From positions 6,555,187 through 6,619,186 of the forward strand of contig NZ_LN831776.1 of the NCBI RefSeq assembly GCF_000981585.1: a stretch of 64,000 bases of DNA, read 5' to 3'. The position numbers were made by a program, and so were the translations under genes. This DNA comes from Paenibacillus riograndensis SBR5 (GTDB lineage Bacteria > Bacillota > Bacilli > Paenibacillales > Paenibacillaceae). Of this stretch, positions 16,927-26,165 are shown in pieces. The notes beneath the pieces are model-generated. The model saw only the letters and a program-made list of their open reading frames with translations, did not search any database and was not told where the DNA came from. Each line of letters opens with the position of its first letter. Position 1 is the stretch's first letter.

Positions 16927-16956
16927 ATTTATAAATGTTCAGCTCAAGAAATCAAC

Positions 16957-17835
16957 TTAGAATGCCGGAATGATCGAGCCTTGGTATTCTTTTTCAATAA
17001 AGGCTTTGGCTTCCGGGGAAGTCAGAGCTGCAGCCAGCTTCTGAATGGCATCGGAGTCCTTGTTGTCAGGACGCGCTACCAGCAGATTGGCGTAAGGAGA
17101 ATCGGTTCCTTCGATGAACAATGCGTCCTTGGTTGGAACCAGCTTCGCTTCCAGGGCATAGTTGGTGTTGATCAGGGCAAGATCTACTTCATCCAGCTGG
17201 CGGGGCAGCATAGCGGCTTCAAGCTCTACAATTTTGAGATTCTTCGGATTCTCCGTGATATCGGCTGTAGTTGAGGTAATATTCGTATCGTCCTTCAGCT
17301 TAATCAGGCCATTTTTGGCCAGGAGGATCAGCGCGCGGCCACCGTTGGTGGCATCGTTCGGAATCGCTACTTTTGCACCGTCAGCCAGCTCGTCGATCGA
17401 TTTAATTTTTTTGGAGTAAGCACCGAAAGGTTCTACGTGAACCGCTGTTACGGATACGAGGCTCGTGCCGTTTTGCTTATTCTGATCATCCAGATAAGGC
17501 TTGTGCTGGAAGAAGTTCGCATCCAGTTCTTTCTCGGCCAGCTGCGTATTCGGCAGAATGTAGTCGGTAAATTCCTTGATTTCCAGCTTGATGCCCTGTT
17601 TCTCCAGAAGCGGAGCAATAGCCTTCAGAATTTCTGCATGCGGTTTTGGCGATGCGCCAACTACCAGGGTTACCGGTTCTGCAGAAGGTTCAGTGGTGGG
17701 CTCTGCGGAAGCATCCGCAGCCGGAGCGTTCGTAGCCGCAGAATTTGCAGCGTTATTGGTTTTATTGTTGTTGCCGCAAGCTGCCAGCACCAATACCAAG
17801 GTCAAACTGAAGAATGTGAGCAATACTTTTTTCAT
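16957..17835 (-). CDS. metQ: Methionine ABC transporter substrate-binding lipoprotein
   Basis: 292 aa NlpA/MetQ family lipoprotein. A signal peptide ends in LVLAAC with the lipidated Cys at residue 20, followed by an Asn/Ala/Thr/Glu-rich linker to about residue 55 and a binding domain starting VTLVVGASPKPHAEIL. It captures methionine (usually D- and L-) outside the membrane for MetNP. Start set to the ATG at 17835, with GGAGGGGG nine bases upstream, rather than the in-frame ATG at 17853. Last gene of metN-metP-metQ, controlled by the upstream S-box. Confidence 0.94.
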   Translation of the reverse strand: MKKVLLTFFSLTLVLVLAACGNNNKTNNAANSAATNAPAADASAEPTTEPSAEPVTLVVGASPKPHAEILKAIAPLLEKQGIKLEIKEFTDYILPNTQLAEKELDANFFQHKPYLDDQNKQNGTSLVSVTAVHVEPFGAYSKKIKSIDELADGAKVAIPNDATNGGRALILLAKNGLIKLKDDTNITSTTADITENPKNLKIVELEAAMLPRQLDEVDLALINTNYALEAKLVPTKDALFIEGTDSPYANLLVARPDNKDSDAIQKLAAALTSPEAKAFIEKEYQGSIIPAF

Positions 17836-17894
17836 TTGTAAATCCCCCTCCATCTCATTATTTTTGTATGAATAAGGCTCTATATGAAACTGCC

Positions 17895-18563
17895 TTATTT
17901 CCGGGTAAAATGTTGTACCAGCCGGTCGCCGGCCATTTGCAGCAGCTGCACCAGAATAACCATCAGTGCCACGGAGATAATCATAACTTCCTTCTCATAA
18001 CGGTAATACCCGTAACGGATAGCCAGGTCCCCCAGGCCTCCGCCGCCGATCATTCCTGACATCGCTGTGTAAGAGACCAAGGTAACAATCGTAATCGTCA
18101 CTCCGGCCAGCAGGCCTGGACGGGCCTCGGGCAGAAGCACACGCCAAACGATTTGGCCTGTAGAGGCTCCCATTCCCTGCGCCGCTTCGATCACACCCCG
18201 GTCAACCTCACGCAGTGCCGTCTCCACCAGTCTGGCAAAAAACGGAGCCGCGCCGATCACCAGCGCCGGAATCGTCCCCAATACGCCAATTGAAGTCCCC
18301 ATAATGGACTTGCTCAGAGGAATCAAGGCGACCATCAGGATGATAAAAGGCACAGACCGCAGAATATTTACAACGAATGATAATACCGAGTAAATTGACC
18401 TGATTATAAAGTGATTTGATCTGCCCCATAAATATAACACAATTCCGAGTGGTAAACCAAGAATAATTGTGAAAATTCCGGAATAAGCCAACATTCGAAG
18501 GGTAGCTATACCCGCATCCAGCATTTCTTCCCAGTTAATCTCGTTAAAGTTCAAGCCGCCCAT
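17895..18563 (-). CDS. metP: Methionine ABC transporter permease
   Basis: 222 aa with five or so hydrophobic helices and the ABC permease EAA loop (EAAQGMGASTGQ at about 126-137), which docks on the ATPase. The start overlaps the metN stop by one base, so translation is coupled. MetI/MetP family; methionine uptake follows from the adjoining metQ and S-box. Confidence 0.94.
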   Translation of the reverse strand: MGGLNFNEINWEEMLDAGIATLRMLAYSGIFTIILGLPLGIVLYLWGRSNHFIIRSIYSVLSFVVNILRSVPFIILMVALIPLSKSIMGTSIGVLGTIPALVIGAAPFFARLVETALREVDRGVIEAAQGMGASTGQIVWRVLLPEARPGLLAGVTITIVTLVSYTAMSGMIGGGGLGDLAIRYGYYRYEKEVMIISVALMVILVQLLQMAGDRLVQHFTRK

Positions 18564-19579
18564 CAGGCGAACACCTCCACATCAAGACCTTGTGCCGCCA
18601 GTTCGGCAAGGGTCGCCTCGACGGCTTGCGCGCTTCCTTCAAAGCGAACAAGCAATTGGCCGTAAGGCACATCTTTGATCGTTGAAATCGTCCCCTGGAG
18701 GATGGCAAAGTCTACACCTGTTCCACGAACCACATGGGATAAGGTAGATTCATATGTCTTTTGTCCAAGAAAAGTGATTTTGACGGATTTGCTGTACTTA
18801 TCATGCACTGCCTCCAGGGCAACACGGAGCGGCCCTTCATGCTGGTTCTCACTGCGGATGAAATCTTTCGTCACTTCATGTTGGGGCTTCAGGAATACAT
18901 CTGCCACTTCCCCCTGCTCCACAATTCCCCCGCCATGGATCACCGCTACCCGGTCGCAAATGCTCTGAATCACATGCATTTCGTGGGTAATGAGCACAAT
19001 GGTCAGATGAAACTTCCGGTTAATGTCCAGCAGCAGCCGGAGAATGGAGTCGGTTGTCTGCGGGTCCAGCGCCGAGGTGGCTTCATCGCAGAGCAGCACA
19101 TCGGGGTCGCTGGCCAGCGCCCGTGCTACACCGACACGCTGCTTTTGACCGCCGGAGAGCTGCGCCGGATATTTGCGGCTGTGCTCTTCCAGTCCCACAA
19201 GCGCAAGCAGTTCCAGCACCTTGCGTTCAATCTGCGCCTTCGGCGTACCAGCCAGGCGGAGCGGAAAAGCAATGTTGTCGTACACCGTTGCAGAAGACAG
19301 CAGATTAAAATGCTGAAAGATCATGCCGATCTTGCGCCGCTGTTCCTGCAGCTGTCCCTGGCTCAGTGAGGTTAATTCCACTCCATCCACCCAAACTTCG
19401 CCTTCGGTAGGGCGCTCCAGCAGATTGATGCAGCGGATCAGTGTGCTTTTGCCGGCGCCGGAGTGGCCAATCACCCCAAAGATCTCACCCTTTTTAATCG
19501 ACAGGTTAAGACCCGAAAGCGCCATTGCAGCCTTGCTGCCTTTTCCGTATACTTTGGTCAAACCTTTCAGCTCTATCAA
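18563..19579 (-). CDS. metN: Methionine ABC transporter ATP-binding protein
   Basis: 338 aa. Walker A GHSGAGKS at 38-45, ABC signature LSGGQKQR at 141-148, Walker B VLLCDE at 161-166, and a C-terminal NIL regulatory domain (about 262-338) that binds methionine and inhibits transport in MetN proteins. The start is a TTG at 19579 with GGGGGAGGA upstream; no ATG is better placed. First gene of the operon, downstream of a SAM-I riboswitch. Confidence 0.95.
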   Translation of the reverse strand: MIELKGLTKVYGKGSKAAMALSGLNLSIKKGEIFGVIGHSGAGKSTLIRCINLLERPTEGEVWVDGVELTSLSQGQLQEQRRKIGMIFQHFNLLSSATVYDNIAFPLRLAGTPKAQIERKVLELLALVGLEEHSRKYPAQLSGGQKQRVGVARALASDPDVLLCDEATSALDPQTTDSILRLLLDINRKFHLTIVLITHEMHVIQSICDRVAVIHGGGIVEQGEVADVFLKPQHEVTKDFIRSENQHEGPLRVALEAVHDKYSKSVKITFLGQKTYESTLSHVVRGTGVDFAILQGTISTIKDVPYGQLLVRFEGSAQAVEATLAELAAQGLDVEVFA

Positions 19580-19613
19580 ACTAGTAATCCTCCCCCAAGT
19601 AACCCTTATAAAA

Positions 19614-19826
19614 ACTAAAAAGACCTCCTACGATCGATTGCAGATCGCAAGAGGCCCCGTGATTGTATTAACCCTGCCTTCTCATCTGCCAACGACCGTA
19701 ACCTGTACGGCATTGTAGGAATTAGCACCATGACATTTGTACAGAATACCATGTAACGCATTCCATACAAATCGGTTGCCGGGCTTCATCGGGCCTATCC
19801 CTCCGCCGCTCTCGATAAGAGTTGAT
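19614..19826 (-). promoter_or_regulatory. SAM-I (S-box) riboswitch with terminator, controlling metNPQ
   Basis: On the minus strand the leader contains the S-box core: CTTATCGAGAG, GGCGGAGGGA, GGCCCGATGAAGCCCGGCAACC and later GGTGCTAATTCC. It ends in a terminator stem (CCTCTTGCGATC / GATCGTAGGAGG with G-U pairs) followed by five T about 35 bases before metN. SAM binding would favour termination, repressing methionine uptake. Confidence 0.93.
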
Positions 19827-19871
19827 TATGAAGTTAGCTGCCGAAGCATGTAAGATGCTAATGCAAGCTCA

Positions 19872-19900
19872 AGTATAGTAATTTTCAGGTTTTTTGTCAA
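19872..19900 (-). promoter_or_regulatory. metNPQ promoter
   Basis: TTGACA (plus-strand 19895-19900) and TATACT (19872-19877) on the minus strand with exactly 17 bases between, about 45 bases before the S-box aptamer. Confidence 0.85.
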
Positions 19901-19910
19901 AGGGAACTTT

Positions 19911-20657
19911 TTACTGGGGATGATGGCCTCTCTTTAGGTTTGCCGCAATTTTGCCCTTGTGCCACTGCTCATTGCTGTACCTGAAGGAAGCTGCCAAGGA
20001 TTTGCAGACCATTTCCAGACTCTGCTTCAAATCCTCCAGATGGCTGTCCAGATCCTCCAGATGAATTTTGTCATGGAGGCCCTGATGCCGCTGCCACAGA
20101 TCATCCTGCATTTCGGCGTTCATGTAATGAATCTCGGCGTTGCGGCGTTTGCGCAGATTTTCGAGCGGTTCACGGTAGGCGTTCTTGATCGTCTCCAGTT
20201 CGCCGGCGAAGGCTGTATGCTTCTCATGCAGCTGAAACTGGCGCAGTACAGTGAAATAGGAGAAATGGACTTTGACTTTGCTGGTATTCAGGTCATACAG
20301 ACTGTTAAGAACCGTACCCAGCTTGTCCAGCAGTGAGAATACACGAATGAAGCCATTTTTATAAAAATAAACATAACGCGCATATTCCCCCTGCTCCTTG
20401 GGAGACATATCATCCATATAACCCGCTACAACGGATTTGCGGAAAAAAGCAGCCGCGAACCAGCTTTGCTCCAGCTCGTCCAAGGAAGAGATCAGCCCGC
20501 GCGTCCAGATTTCCAGCTTGCGGGATTCATGATCCGGGTCTTCATGGGTGTTCATCTCCCTGCGCAGCATGGATGCCACCTTCGCCATATTGTCCATGGC
20601 TTCAGCCAGCATACCGCTGTTCTCGCGGGGCGGTTCTCCGAGTAATATCCGCAGCAT
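19911..20657 (-). CDS. Cthe_2314-like HEPN family protein
   Basis: 248 aa, largely helical and soluble. The C-terminal half holds RKRRNAEIHYMN with R172-N-x3-H177, the RxxxxH signature of HEPN domains that act as metal-independent ribonucleases. Pattern and length fit the Cthe_2314-like HEPN family found in Clostridia and Paenibacillus; no biological role is established. ATG at 20657 with GAGGAGG seven bases upstream, 12 bases after the UbiD-like stop, so it is in that operon. No antitoxin-like partner lies beside it. Confidence 0.7.
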   Translation of the reverse strand: MLRILLGEPPRENSGMLAEAMDNMAKVASMLRREMNTHEDPDHESRKLEIWTRGLISSLDELEQSWFAAAFFRKSVVAGYMDDMSPKEQGEYARYVYFYKNGFIRVFSLLDKLGTVLNSLYDLNTSKVKVHFSYFTVLRQFQLHEKHTAFAGELETIKNAYREPLENLRKRRNAEIHYMNAEMQDDLWQRHQGLHDKIHLEDLDSHLEDLKQSLEMVCKSLAASFRYSNEQWHKGKIAANLKRGHHPQ

Positions 20658-20669
20658 CCTGCATCCTCC

Positions 20670-22439
20670 TCAGTGTGGGAAATAGCTGTTCCAGTTGCGG
20701 TCGACCCGCTGGACAATATCCTCGCGCGGAACCAGTTCCTCGGGGTAATCCCGCTTCATCCGGGCATCGATCACAAGGGGCAGCTTATAGCCGATATGAT
20801 GGCTTTTGATCTCGTATTCGGCGTAGATATCACTGGCCGGATCGAACCTCGTGAACACCGTCCACAGGAATGAAGTTTGCGTGCGCACCGTATCCGGGGC
20901 ATTATCCACTACAAACACCAGCGGCCAGGCTGTTTCCTGTGCACGCAGAGCTGCGATTAGCCGGGAAGGAAGCTCAGGATCTTCTTCATAGGATGCACCG
21001 GAAACAGCCAAACATCCCCGGCAGTAAGGAATTGCCTCTGTAATGCCCGGTAGAAGACCTTCCGTGTAAGCTGAGGGCAGCTCACGCACCGGATTCCCCA
21101 CACCCAGCATGATGGCTTTGCTGCCAGGGTTCATCGCATTGGGCGAATGATCTTGCTCGTCCGGGGCAGCATTTCCGTACACCAGGAAATCCGAGGCGGG
21201 ATTGAAGCGCTCCAGCACACTTTCCAGCAGCTTGGGGAACTCCGCCAGCTCCACGGGTTCATTGGTCAGCAGCAGGAATTTGGTCAGTGACAGCTGGCCT
21301 TCCCCCAGGATACGGTAGGCGGACACCACCGCTTCTCTGGGATAACTCTCCCTTACTACGGCAGACACCAGTGAATGAGGGCCGCATTCGGAGTATTCCC
21401 ACAACGCTTTGACGGAAGGCATCAACAGCGGGTATACGGGGGCCAGCAGCCGCTGTATGTATTCCCTGAGATAATAATCCTCCTGGCGCGGCTTGCCGAT
21501 GATCGTTGCCGGAAAGATCGCATCCTTGCGGTGCCAGATACGCTGCACATGCATAACAGGGAAATGGAGGGGTGCGGAATAAAATCCGTAGTGATCCCCG
21601 AACGGCCCTTCCGCCCGCCGCTCATGGGGGGCAATCAGGCCCCGGATGGCAAATTCCGCTTCAGCGGGTATCTGGTGCCCGCCCATCGGGTCCTTGACCA
21701 TCTGCAGCTTGCCGCCCAGCACAAGCGATGCCAGCAGCAGCTCCGGCAGACGTTCCTGCACAGGAGCTGCTGCAGCGGCTATCAATGCCGGAGGCCCGCC
21801 GAGAAAAACGGACACGGGCAGCGGCTCGCCGAGCTGCTCCGCCTCCCGGTGATGAAAGCCGCCTCCCTTATGCTTCTGCCAATAGACCCCCGCCTTGCTG
21901 TCATCATATATCTGAACACGGTATATTCCAAGATTATGGTTCTGCGGATGAGTGATGCTCTCGGTATAGACCAGCGGCAAGGTCAGAGAAGGCCCCCCTT
22001 CCTCCTGCCAGCCGGTGATGCGCGGCAGTTCCTTCAGCGGCTCGGTGCTGCGGCAGACCCCAAGAACAGGCGCTTCTCCCTGCGGCACATTCCGGGTCCC
22101 GACCTTGAGCAGGTCCAGCAGCAGCCGCTTCTCCTTCCAGAGCCCGGATGCTGTTGGCGGCAGCAATGTTTCCATGGCGCCCATGAGGGTCTTTACCAGC
22201 TGCTCGGGGCGGGTCCCGAAGGCCTGGTTGGCCCGGCGCACCGTTCCGAACAGATTCGTCGCCACCGGAAACGGCGTGTCTTTTACATTCGTGAAGAGCA
22301 GAGCCGGCCCCTCCTCCCGCACCACACGCCGATGAATCTCCGCAAGCTCCAAATAAGGGTCCACCGGAGCATCAATTACGGCAAGATCCTTATCCTTGCG
22401 GAGCTGTTCAATCCATTGACGCAAATTACCATATCCCAA
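20670..22439 (-). CDS. UbiD-family prenyl-FMN-dependent decarboxylase, possibly MqnL-like
   Basis: 589 aa with the UbiD signature regions: Arg/Glu/Glu-type active-site segment (FRI-like IYRVQIYDD, then AEFAIRG and EGPFGDHYGFYS). The family removes aromatic carboxylates using prenylated FMN made by a UbiX partner. Since MqnE is encoded in the same window, the likely substrate is the prenylated 1,4-dihydroxy-6-naphthoate of the futalosine route (role of MqnL), but this is inference. TTG start at 22439, seven bases after GAGGAGG. No UbiX gene is in the window. Confidence 0.82.
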   Translation of the reverse strand: MGYGNLRQWIEQLRKDKDLAVIDAPVDPYLELAEIHRRVVREEGPALLFTNVKDTPFPVATNLFGTVRRANQAFGTRPEQLVKTLMGAMETLLPPTASGLWKEKRLLLDLLKVGTRNVPQGEAPVLGVCRSTEPLKELPRITGWQEEGGPSLTLPLVYTESITHPQNHNLGIYRVQIYDDSKAGVYWQKHKGGGFHHREAEQLGEPLPVSVFLGGPPALIAAAAAPVQERLPELLLASLVLGGKLQMVKDPMGGHQIPAEAEFAIRGLIAPHERRAEGPFGDHYGFYSAPLHFPVMHVQRIWHRKDAIFPATIIGKPRQEDYYLREYIQRLLAPVYPLLMPSVKALWEYSECGPHSLVSAVVRESYPREAVVSAYRILGEGQLSLTKFLLLTNEPVELAEFPKLLESVLERFNPASDFLVYGNAAPDEQDHSPNAMNPGSKAIMLGVGNPVRELPSAYTEGLLPGITEAIPYCRGCLAVSGASYEEDPELPSRLIAALRAQETAWPLVFVVDNAPDTVRTQTSFLWTVFTRFDPASDIYAEYEIKSHHIGYKLPLVIDARMKRDYPEELVPREDIVQRVDRNWNSYFPH

Positions 22440-22492
22440 TCTCGTTCCTCCTCAAACAGGGCACTATCCCACAAAAGTTTGATGAGCGCAGA

Positions 22493-23413
22493 CTATTTAT
22501 TCGCTCTTTCCAGCTGCCATACGCGCACACTCATATAACACAGAACACCGAAAAGCCCGGCGATCAGGAGAATATGTGCCAGTGCGGCAAATATGTACAG
22601 CCTTTCGTTATATAGGGTATGAACAACAGCCGCACCGCTGAGTACCTGAAGCAGACACAGCACAACTGCTGCAATGCCAAGGGCTCTCAGCTCAGGCTGC
22701 GCTTTATGTTTCCAGAAGGCCAGATGTCCAAGGCACGCAATCAGGAGAAACAGCAGCGCCGCCGCAACCCTGTGCGTAAAAACAATGGTTACTCCGCCTG
22801 ACAGCTCAGGGAACCACTCCCCGTTACAGAGCGGCCACCCGGAGCAGCCTCCCTGGGAGTCTGTATGGCTGACATACGCCCCAATATAAACCACTATATA
22901 AGAATATAACGCAGCCGCCCACGTTAAGTTGCGGAAGCCCCTGCTGACCCCCCGGTCCGCCACAGGGGGAGCATCCCCCCATGCATGCCTGCGTTTCGTC
23001 CCCAGGGCAAGCATCAGCGAGCTGGCGAAAGCGATCAGCGAAAAGCCCATATGCAGCGCCATCACCGCAGCCGACTGCGGCCGGATCACCGCGAGTGCCC
23101 CCATTCCTCCCTGCACTACCACGAATAAAAGCGTCAGCAGGGCAAACACCTGCAGATCTCTCCGCTCACGGGCATAACGCCAAAAGGCAAACATTGAAGC
23201 AAGGGACAGCAGACCGGCAAGACCGCTGAACAGACGATGGGTATACTCAATGAGGGAGCCTATTGTATAGGCAGGAATAAGCTTTCCGTGACACAGCGGC
23301 CATTCATTGCCGCACTCCAGCCCGGAACCTGTTTTGGTGACCACGGCTCCGCCGAGCAGAGCCATAAACATAATTAGACAAGTGATGTAGCTGAGCCATT
23401 TCAATTGATTCAT
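22493..23413 (-). CDS. ctaA: Haem A synthase CtaA
   Basis: 306 aa with eight predicted membrane helices in two repeated four-helix halves. Conserved cysteine pair C34/C41 in GLECGNEWPLCHG, haem-ligand histidines in EYTHRLFSG, ALHMGFS, FTHRVAAA and LAHILL. It oxidises the C8 methyl of haem O to formyl, giving haem A for cytochrome oxidase, after CtaB. ATG at 23413 chosen; an upstream TTG at 23434 overlaps the ribosome site GGGTGA. It is 13.6 kb from ctaB here, not adjacent as in B. subtilis. Confidence 0.93.
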   Translation of the reverse strand: MNQLKWLSYITCLIMFMALLGGAVVTKTGSGLECGNEWPLCHGKLIPAYTIGSLIEYTHRLFSGLAGLLSLASMFAFWRYARERRDLQVFALLTLLFVVVQGGMGALAVIRPQSAAVMALHMGFSLIAFASSLMLALGTKRRHAWGDAPPVADRGVSRGFRNLTWAAALYSYIVVYIGAYVSHTDSQGGCSGWPLCNGEWFPELSGGVTIVFTHRVAAALLFLLIACLGHLAFWKHKAQPELRALGIAAVVLCLLQVLSGAAVVHTLYNERLYIFAALAHILLIAGLFGVLCYMSVRVWQLERANK

Positions 23414-23496
23414 CGTCAATGAGATCACCCGCAATTTTTATAGGAATGATTAGGAATTAGTACGTGGTTGTAAGCCTTTGCAGCACCCGGTTTAGA

Positions 23497-23533
23497 AAAA
23501 AACCGCTTCTGCTCGGGTAGGGCAAAGCGGTGC
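23497..23533 (-). terminator. Terminator after the thioredoxin-like gene
   Basis: ACCGCTT pairs with AAGCGGT around a 16-base loop; the minus strand then has seven T. Confidence 0.75.
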
Positions 23534-23540
23534 AATGTGA

Positions 23541-23885
23541 TTACTTGTGTATGGTCAGATAAACTTCGAGCGCCCTGTCCAGAAACCCCTCGATCTCCTC
23601 ACGGGATTTGCGCAGCTTGTTCACGAATCTCACGAGCTCGCGGCCATCGCTATACGCAACAAAGCTGGGAATGCCGAGAATATTCTGTTCCTGGCTGACA
23701 TCGCCTACAGCGTCAACATCCACTTCAACCAGTGTGAGGCGGTCCGTATATTTCTGCTCTACATCAGGCATGAACGGATCAATGAACTTGCAGTCGGAGC
23801 ACCAGTCGGCTTTGAACACGGCCACGGTCAGACGGGGCGATTGAATCGCCACCTGAAATTCCGCAGGCGAAGTAATTTTATCCAT
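23541..23885 (-). CDS. Thioredoxin-family protein (WCSDC active site)
   Basis: 114 aa thioredoxin fold. The redox motif is W-C29-S-D-C32 rather than WCGPC, followed by KFIDPFMPDVE, and the cis-Pro loop GIPSF is intact. No signal peptide, so cytosolic. Similar small thioredoxin-like proteins (YtpP group) occur across Bacillales, with roles in thiol homeostasis. ATG at 23885. Sits upstream of, but with a terminator before, ctaA. Confidence 0.86.
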   Translation of the reverse strand: MDKITSPAEFQVAIQSPRLTVAVFKADWCSDCKFIDPFMPDVEQKYTDRLTLVEVDVDAVGDVSQEQNILGIPSFVAYSDGRELVRFVNKLRKSREEIEGFLDRALEVYLTIHK

Positions 23886-24002
23886 AAATTGAACAGTCCC
23901 TTCTGATATAAGAGTAAGCTGTTTGTTGGTTTTTCTTTAAGTGAATCAAATTGTCAGGAATAAGTCAAATAAAAAAGACAGAATAAGACAATGATCACAG
24001 AT

Positions 24003-25631
24003 TTATTGCTCAGAACGAACGCGTTCAGGCTGCAGCTTCATGAGCGGACCCAGCAGCTTCTGCAACGGCCGTGGATAACCGGCGATTTCCTGACGGCTCA
24101 GCACTCCCAGAACAATGAGTAGCACAAGGTAGACGATAACCACCGCCGCCCCTACAACGAGGCAAGTGATCAGGAAGGCCAGGCGCACAGGCATCATATG
24201 GGTAAGCAGCTGTCCCGCCTCGTTCAGTCCGTAGCCAATCCCTCCGGCGGCCAATACGGCAACTGCGAAGCCGCCCCAGCGTTTGCCGAGAATCTCGAAA
24301 GGAACGATCGTCTTGAGCATTCTCAGGTTAAGCAGGGTAATCACAATGAAGCACAGCGCCGTGGCAGCAATAATGCCGTAAATCCCGAACAAGCGGCTGA
24401 GCAGGAAGTTGGAGCCGAATTTGACCAGCAGACCCGCCAGCACGTAATACATGGAGATCCGCGCTTTGCCCATCCCCAGCAGAATGGAGTTGGTCGTCAT
24501 CATCGTAATCTGGAATATCGTCCCAAGGGTCAGCATGGCTACAATGCCGCTGCCGTCCAGGCTGCTGAACAGCAGGCCGTTCACGGAATACGCCGCTACA
24601 ACGAGTGAAAGAACAATAGGCGTCCCCGTCAAAATTGAAATCCGCAGCGCCAGCGTGATCTGCCGCTTCAGGTGCGCCTCTTCGCGTCTTGCATAAGCGG
24701 CGGAAATGACCGGAATCAGCGAGGTGCTGAGTGCGATGGACAGCACCGGCGGAATTCCGGCTACACTCTGCGCCCGGCTGCCAAAGATCCCCAGGGCCTG
24801 AGTAGCGGCTTCCCGCCCGATCTGCCCGCTGAGCAGCGGAACAATGAATGAGGTATCAATGAAGTTCACGACCGGAACCGTAACGGAAGAGAGCACAATC
24901 GGTATGGACAGCTTAAAGATATCCTTATAGATTTTCAGCAGCGGAATCCGGGCTTGACTGGAATCATACAGGGCTTTCTGCTCCTCGCTGCGGCGGAGCT
25001 TCACCGCATAATACAGCATCACGCCAAAAGCCCCGATGCTGCCTAGAACGCTGCCGAAGGAGGCGCCGGCAGCCATCCAGGTATTGCTGTACCCTTGGCG
25101 CAGCAGAATAAAGGCAAGCAGGATCGCCGTGGATACCCGGGCAATCTGCTCAATGATCTGTGAGATGCCGCCAGCCATCATATTGTTGCGTCCCTGGAAA
25201 TAACCGCGCATCATCGCGATCATCGGAAAGAGCAGCAGCGCCGGGGCAATCGCCCGGATCGCCAGCGTGCTCTCAGGCACCTTGCTATACTCTGCATAGT
25301 AGGGAGCCGCTATGTACAGGATTGTACTCATCAGCACACCAACCACCGCAGCAAAAATAAGCGCCGCGCGGTATACCTGCTGCGCCTCATGCGGCCGGTT
25401 CAGGGCATAACGCTCAGACACCATTTTGCTGAGCGTACTCGGAATACCTGCTGTAGCCAGCGGCAGCAGCATCAAATACACGTTGTTGGCCTGCGTAAAC
25501 GATGCATTCCCGATGTCATTGAATAAATGCTCCAGCGGCACCCGCTGGGCAAGACCAAGCACGCGGGCCACGAGCGCCGCCGCGGCCAGGATAAGCGTGC
25601 CTTTGACAAAAGACTCTTTCTTGGTGGACAA
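24003..25631 (-). CDS. Lipid II flippase/polysaccharide exporter, MurJ/YtgP type
   Basis: 542 aa with about 14 hydrophobic helices of the MATE-like MVF/oligosaccharide exporter fold. The opening KESFVKGTLILAAAALVARVLG and the TFIQ-like RAQSVAGIPPVLSIALSTSLIP segment match the YtgP/SpoVB group; YtgP is the MurJ-type lipid II flippase of B. subtilis. SpoVB is the other possibility. TTG start at 25631 with GAAGAAGG upstream. Followed by 26 bases from the DUF456 gene, so likely one transcript. Confidence 0.88.
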   Translation of the reverse strand: MSTKKESFVKGTLILAAAALVARVLGLAQRVPLEHLFNDIGNASFTQANNVYLMLLPLATAGIPSTLSKMVSERYALNRPHEAQQVYRAALIFAAVVGVLMSTILYIAAPYYAEYSKVPESTLAIRAIAPALLLFPMIAMMRGYFQGRNNMMAGGISQIIEQIARVSTAILLAFILLRQGYSNTWMAAGASFGSVLGSIGAFGVMLYYAVKLRRSEEQKALYDSSQARIPLLKIYKDIFKLSIPIVLSSVTVPVVNFIDTSFIVPLLSGQIGREAATQALGIFGSRAQSVAGIPPVLSIALSTSLIPVISAAYARREEAHLKRQITLALRISILTGTPIVLSLVVAAYSVNGLLFSSLDGSGIVAMLTLGTIFQITMMTTNSILLGMGKARISMYYVLAGLLVKFGSNFLLSRLFGIYGIIAATALCFIVITLLNLRMLKTIVPFEILGKRWGGFAVAVLAAGGIGYGLNEAGQLLTHMMPVRLAFLITCLVVGAAVVIVYLVLLIVLGVLSRQEIAGYPRPLQKLLGPLMKLQPERVRSEQ

Positions 25632-25657
25632 ACTGTTTCGCCTTCTTCGCTGTTAAA

Positions 25658-26143
25658 TTAATACCGGCCAATCCAGATAAAGAAGAGGACGACCATGGCA
25701 ATTTGCAGCACGATTTTGACGACCGTGCTGCTGAATAAGCCAAGCAGTGAGCCAAAGCTCACCTTCAAGGCTTTGCCGGGCTTGGAGCCGGCGATCAGCT
25801 CACCGGCAAATGCCCCGACAAAAGGACCGATCAGCAGGCCAAACGCTGAGATAAGGAGCGGGCCCAAAATCAGGCCAATCGTGCTGCCGATCACCGAAGC
25901 GCGGGAGCCGCCGAACTTTTTGACGCCCCAGGCCCCGACCACATAATCCGCCACAAACAGCACAACCACGATCAGCGTCTGGGTGATCCAGAATCCCGCA
26001 CCAAACGGATCAAAGGAAAAGAACCAGCCGTATACGAAAAAAGCCAGATAAATCGCCAGTGCGCCCGGCAGTATGGGATACACTGCTCCGGCAAGCCCCA
26101 CGGCGAACAAAGCAATAATCAGAACCCACCCCAGAATCGCCAA
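25658..26143 (-). CDS. DUF456 membrane protein
   Basis: 161 aa with four to five hydrophobic segments and glycine-rich repeats (GSTIGLILGPLL, GPFVGAFAGELI), the pattern of the DUF456 family, function unknown. Start placed at TTG 26143 because AGGAG lies nine bases before it; the first possible TTG (26152) directly touches the ribosome site. Located between a HAD phosphatase and the flippase gene in the same direction. Confidence 0.85.
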   Translation of the reverse strand: MAILGWVLIIALFAVGLAGAVYPILPGALAIYLAFFVYGWFFSFDPFGAGFWITQTLIVVVLFVADYVVGAWGVKKFGGSRASVIGSTIGLILGPLLISAFGLLIGPFVGAFAGELIAGSKPGKALKVSFGSLLGLFSSTVVKIVLQIAMVVLFFIWIGRY

Positions 26144-26165
26144 TTCCTTCAACTCCTAAAATCTG

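Noticed and set aside
21375..22538. 387-aa frame opposite the UbiD-like gene
   Set aside because: Shadow frame; the UbiD reading has family motifs and a ribosome site.
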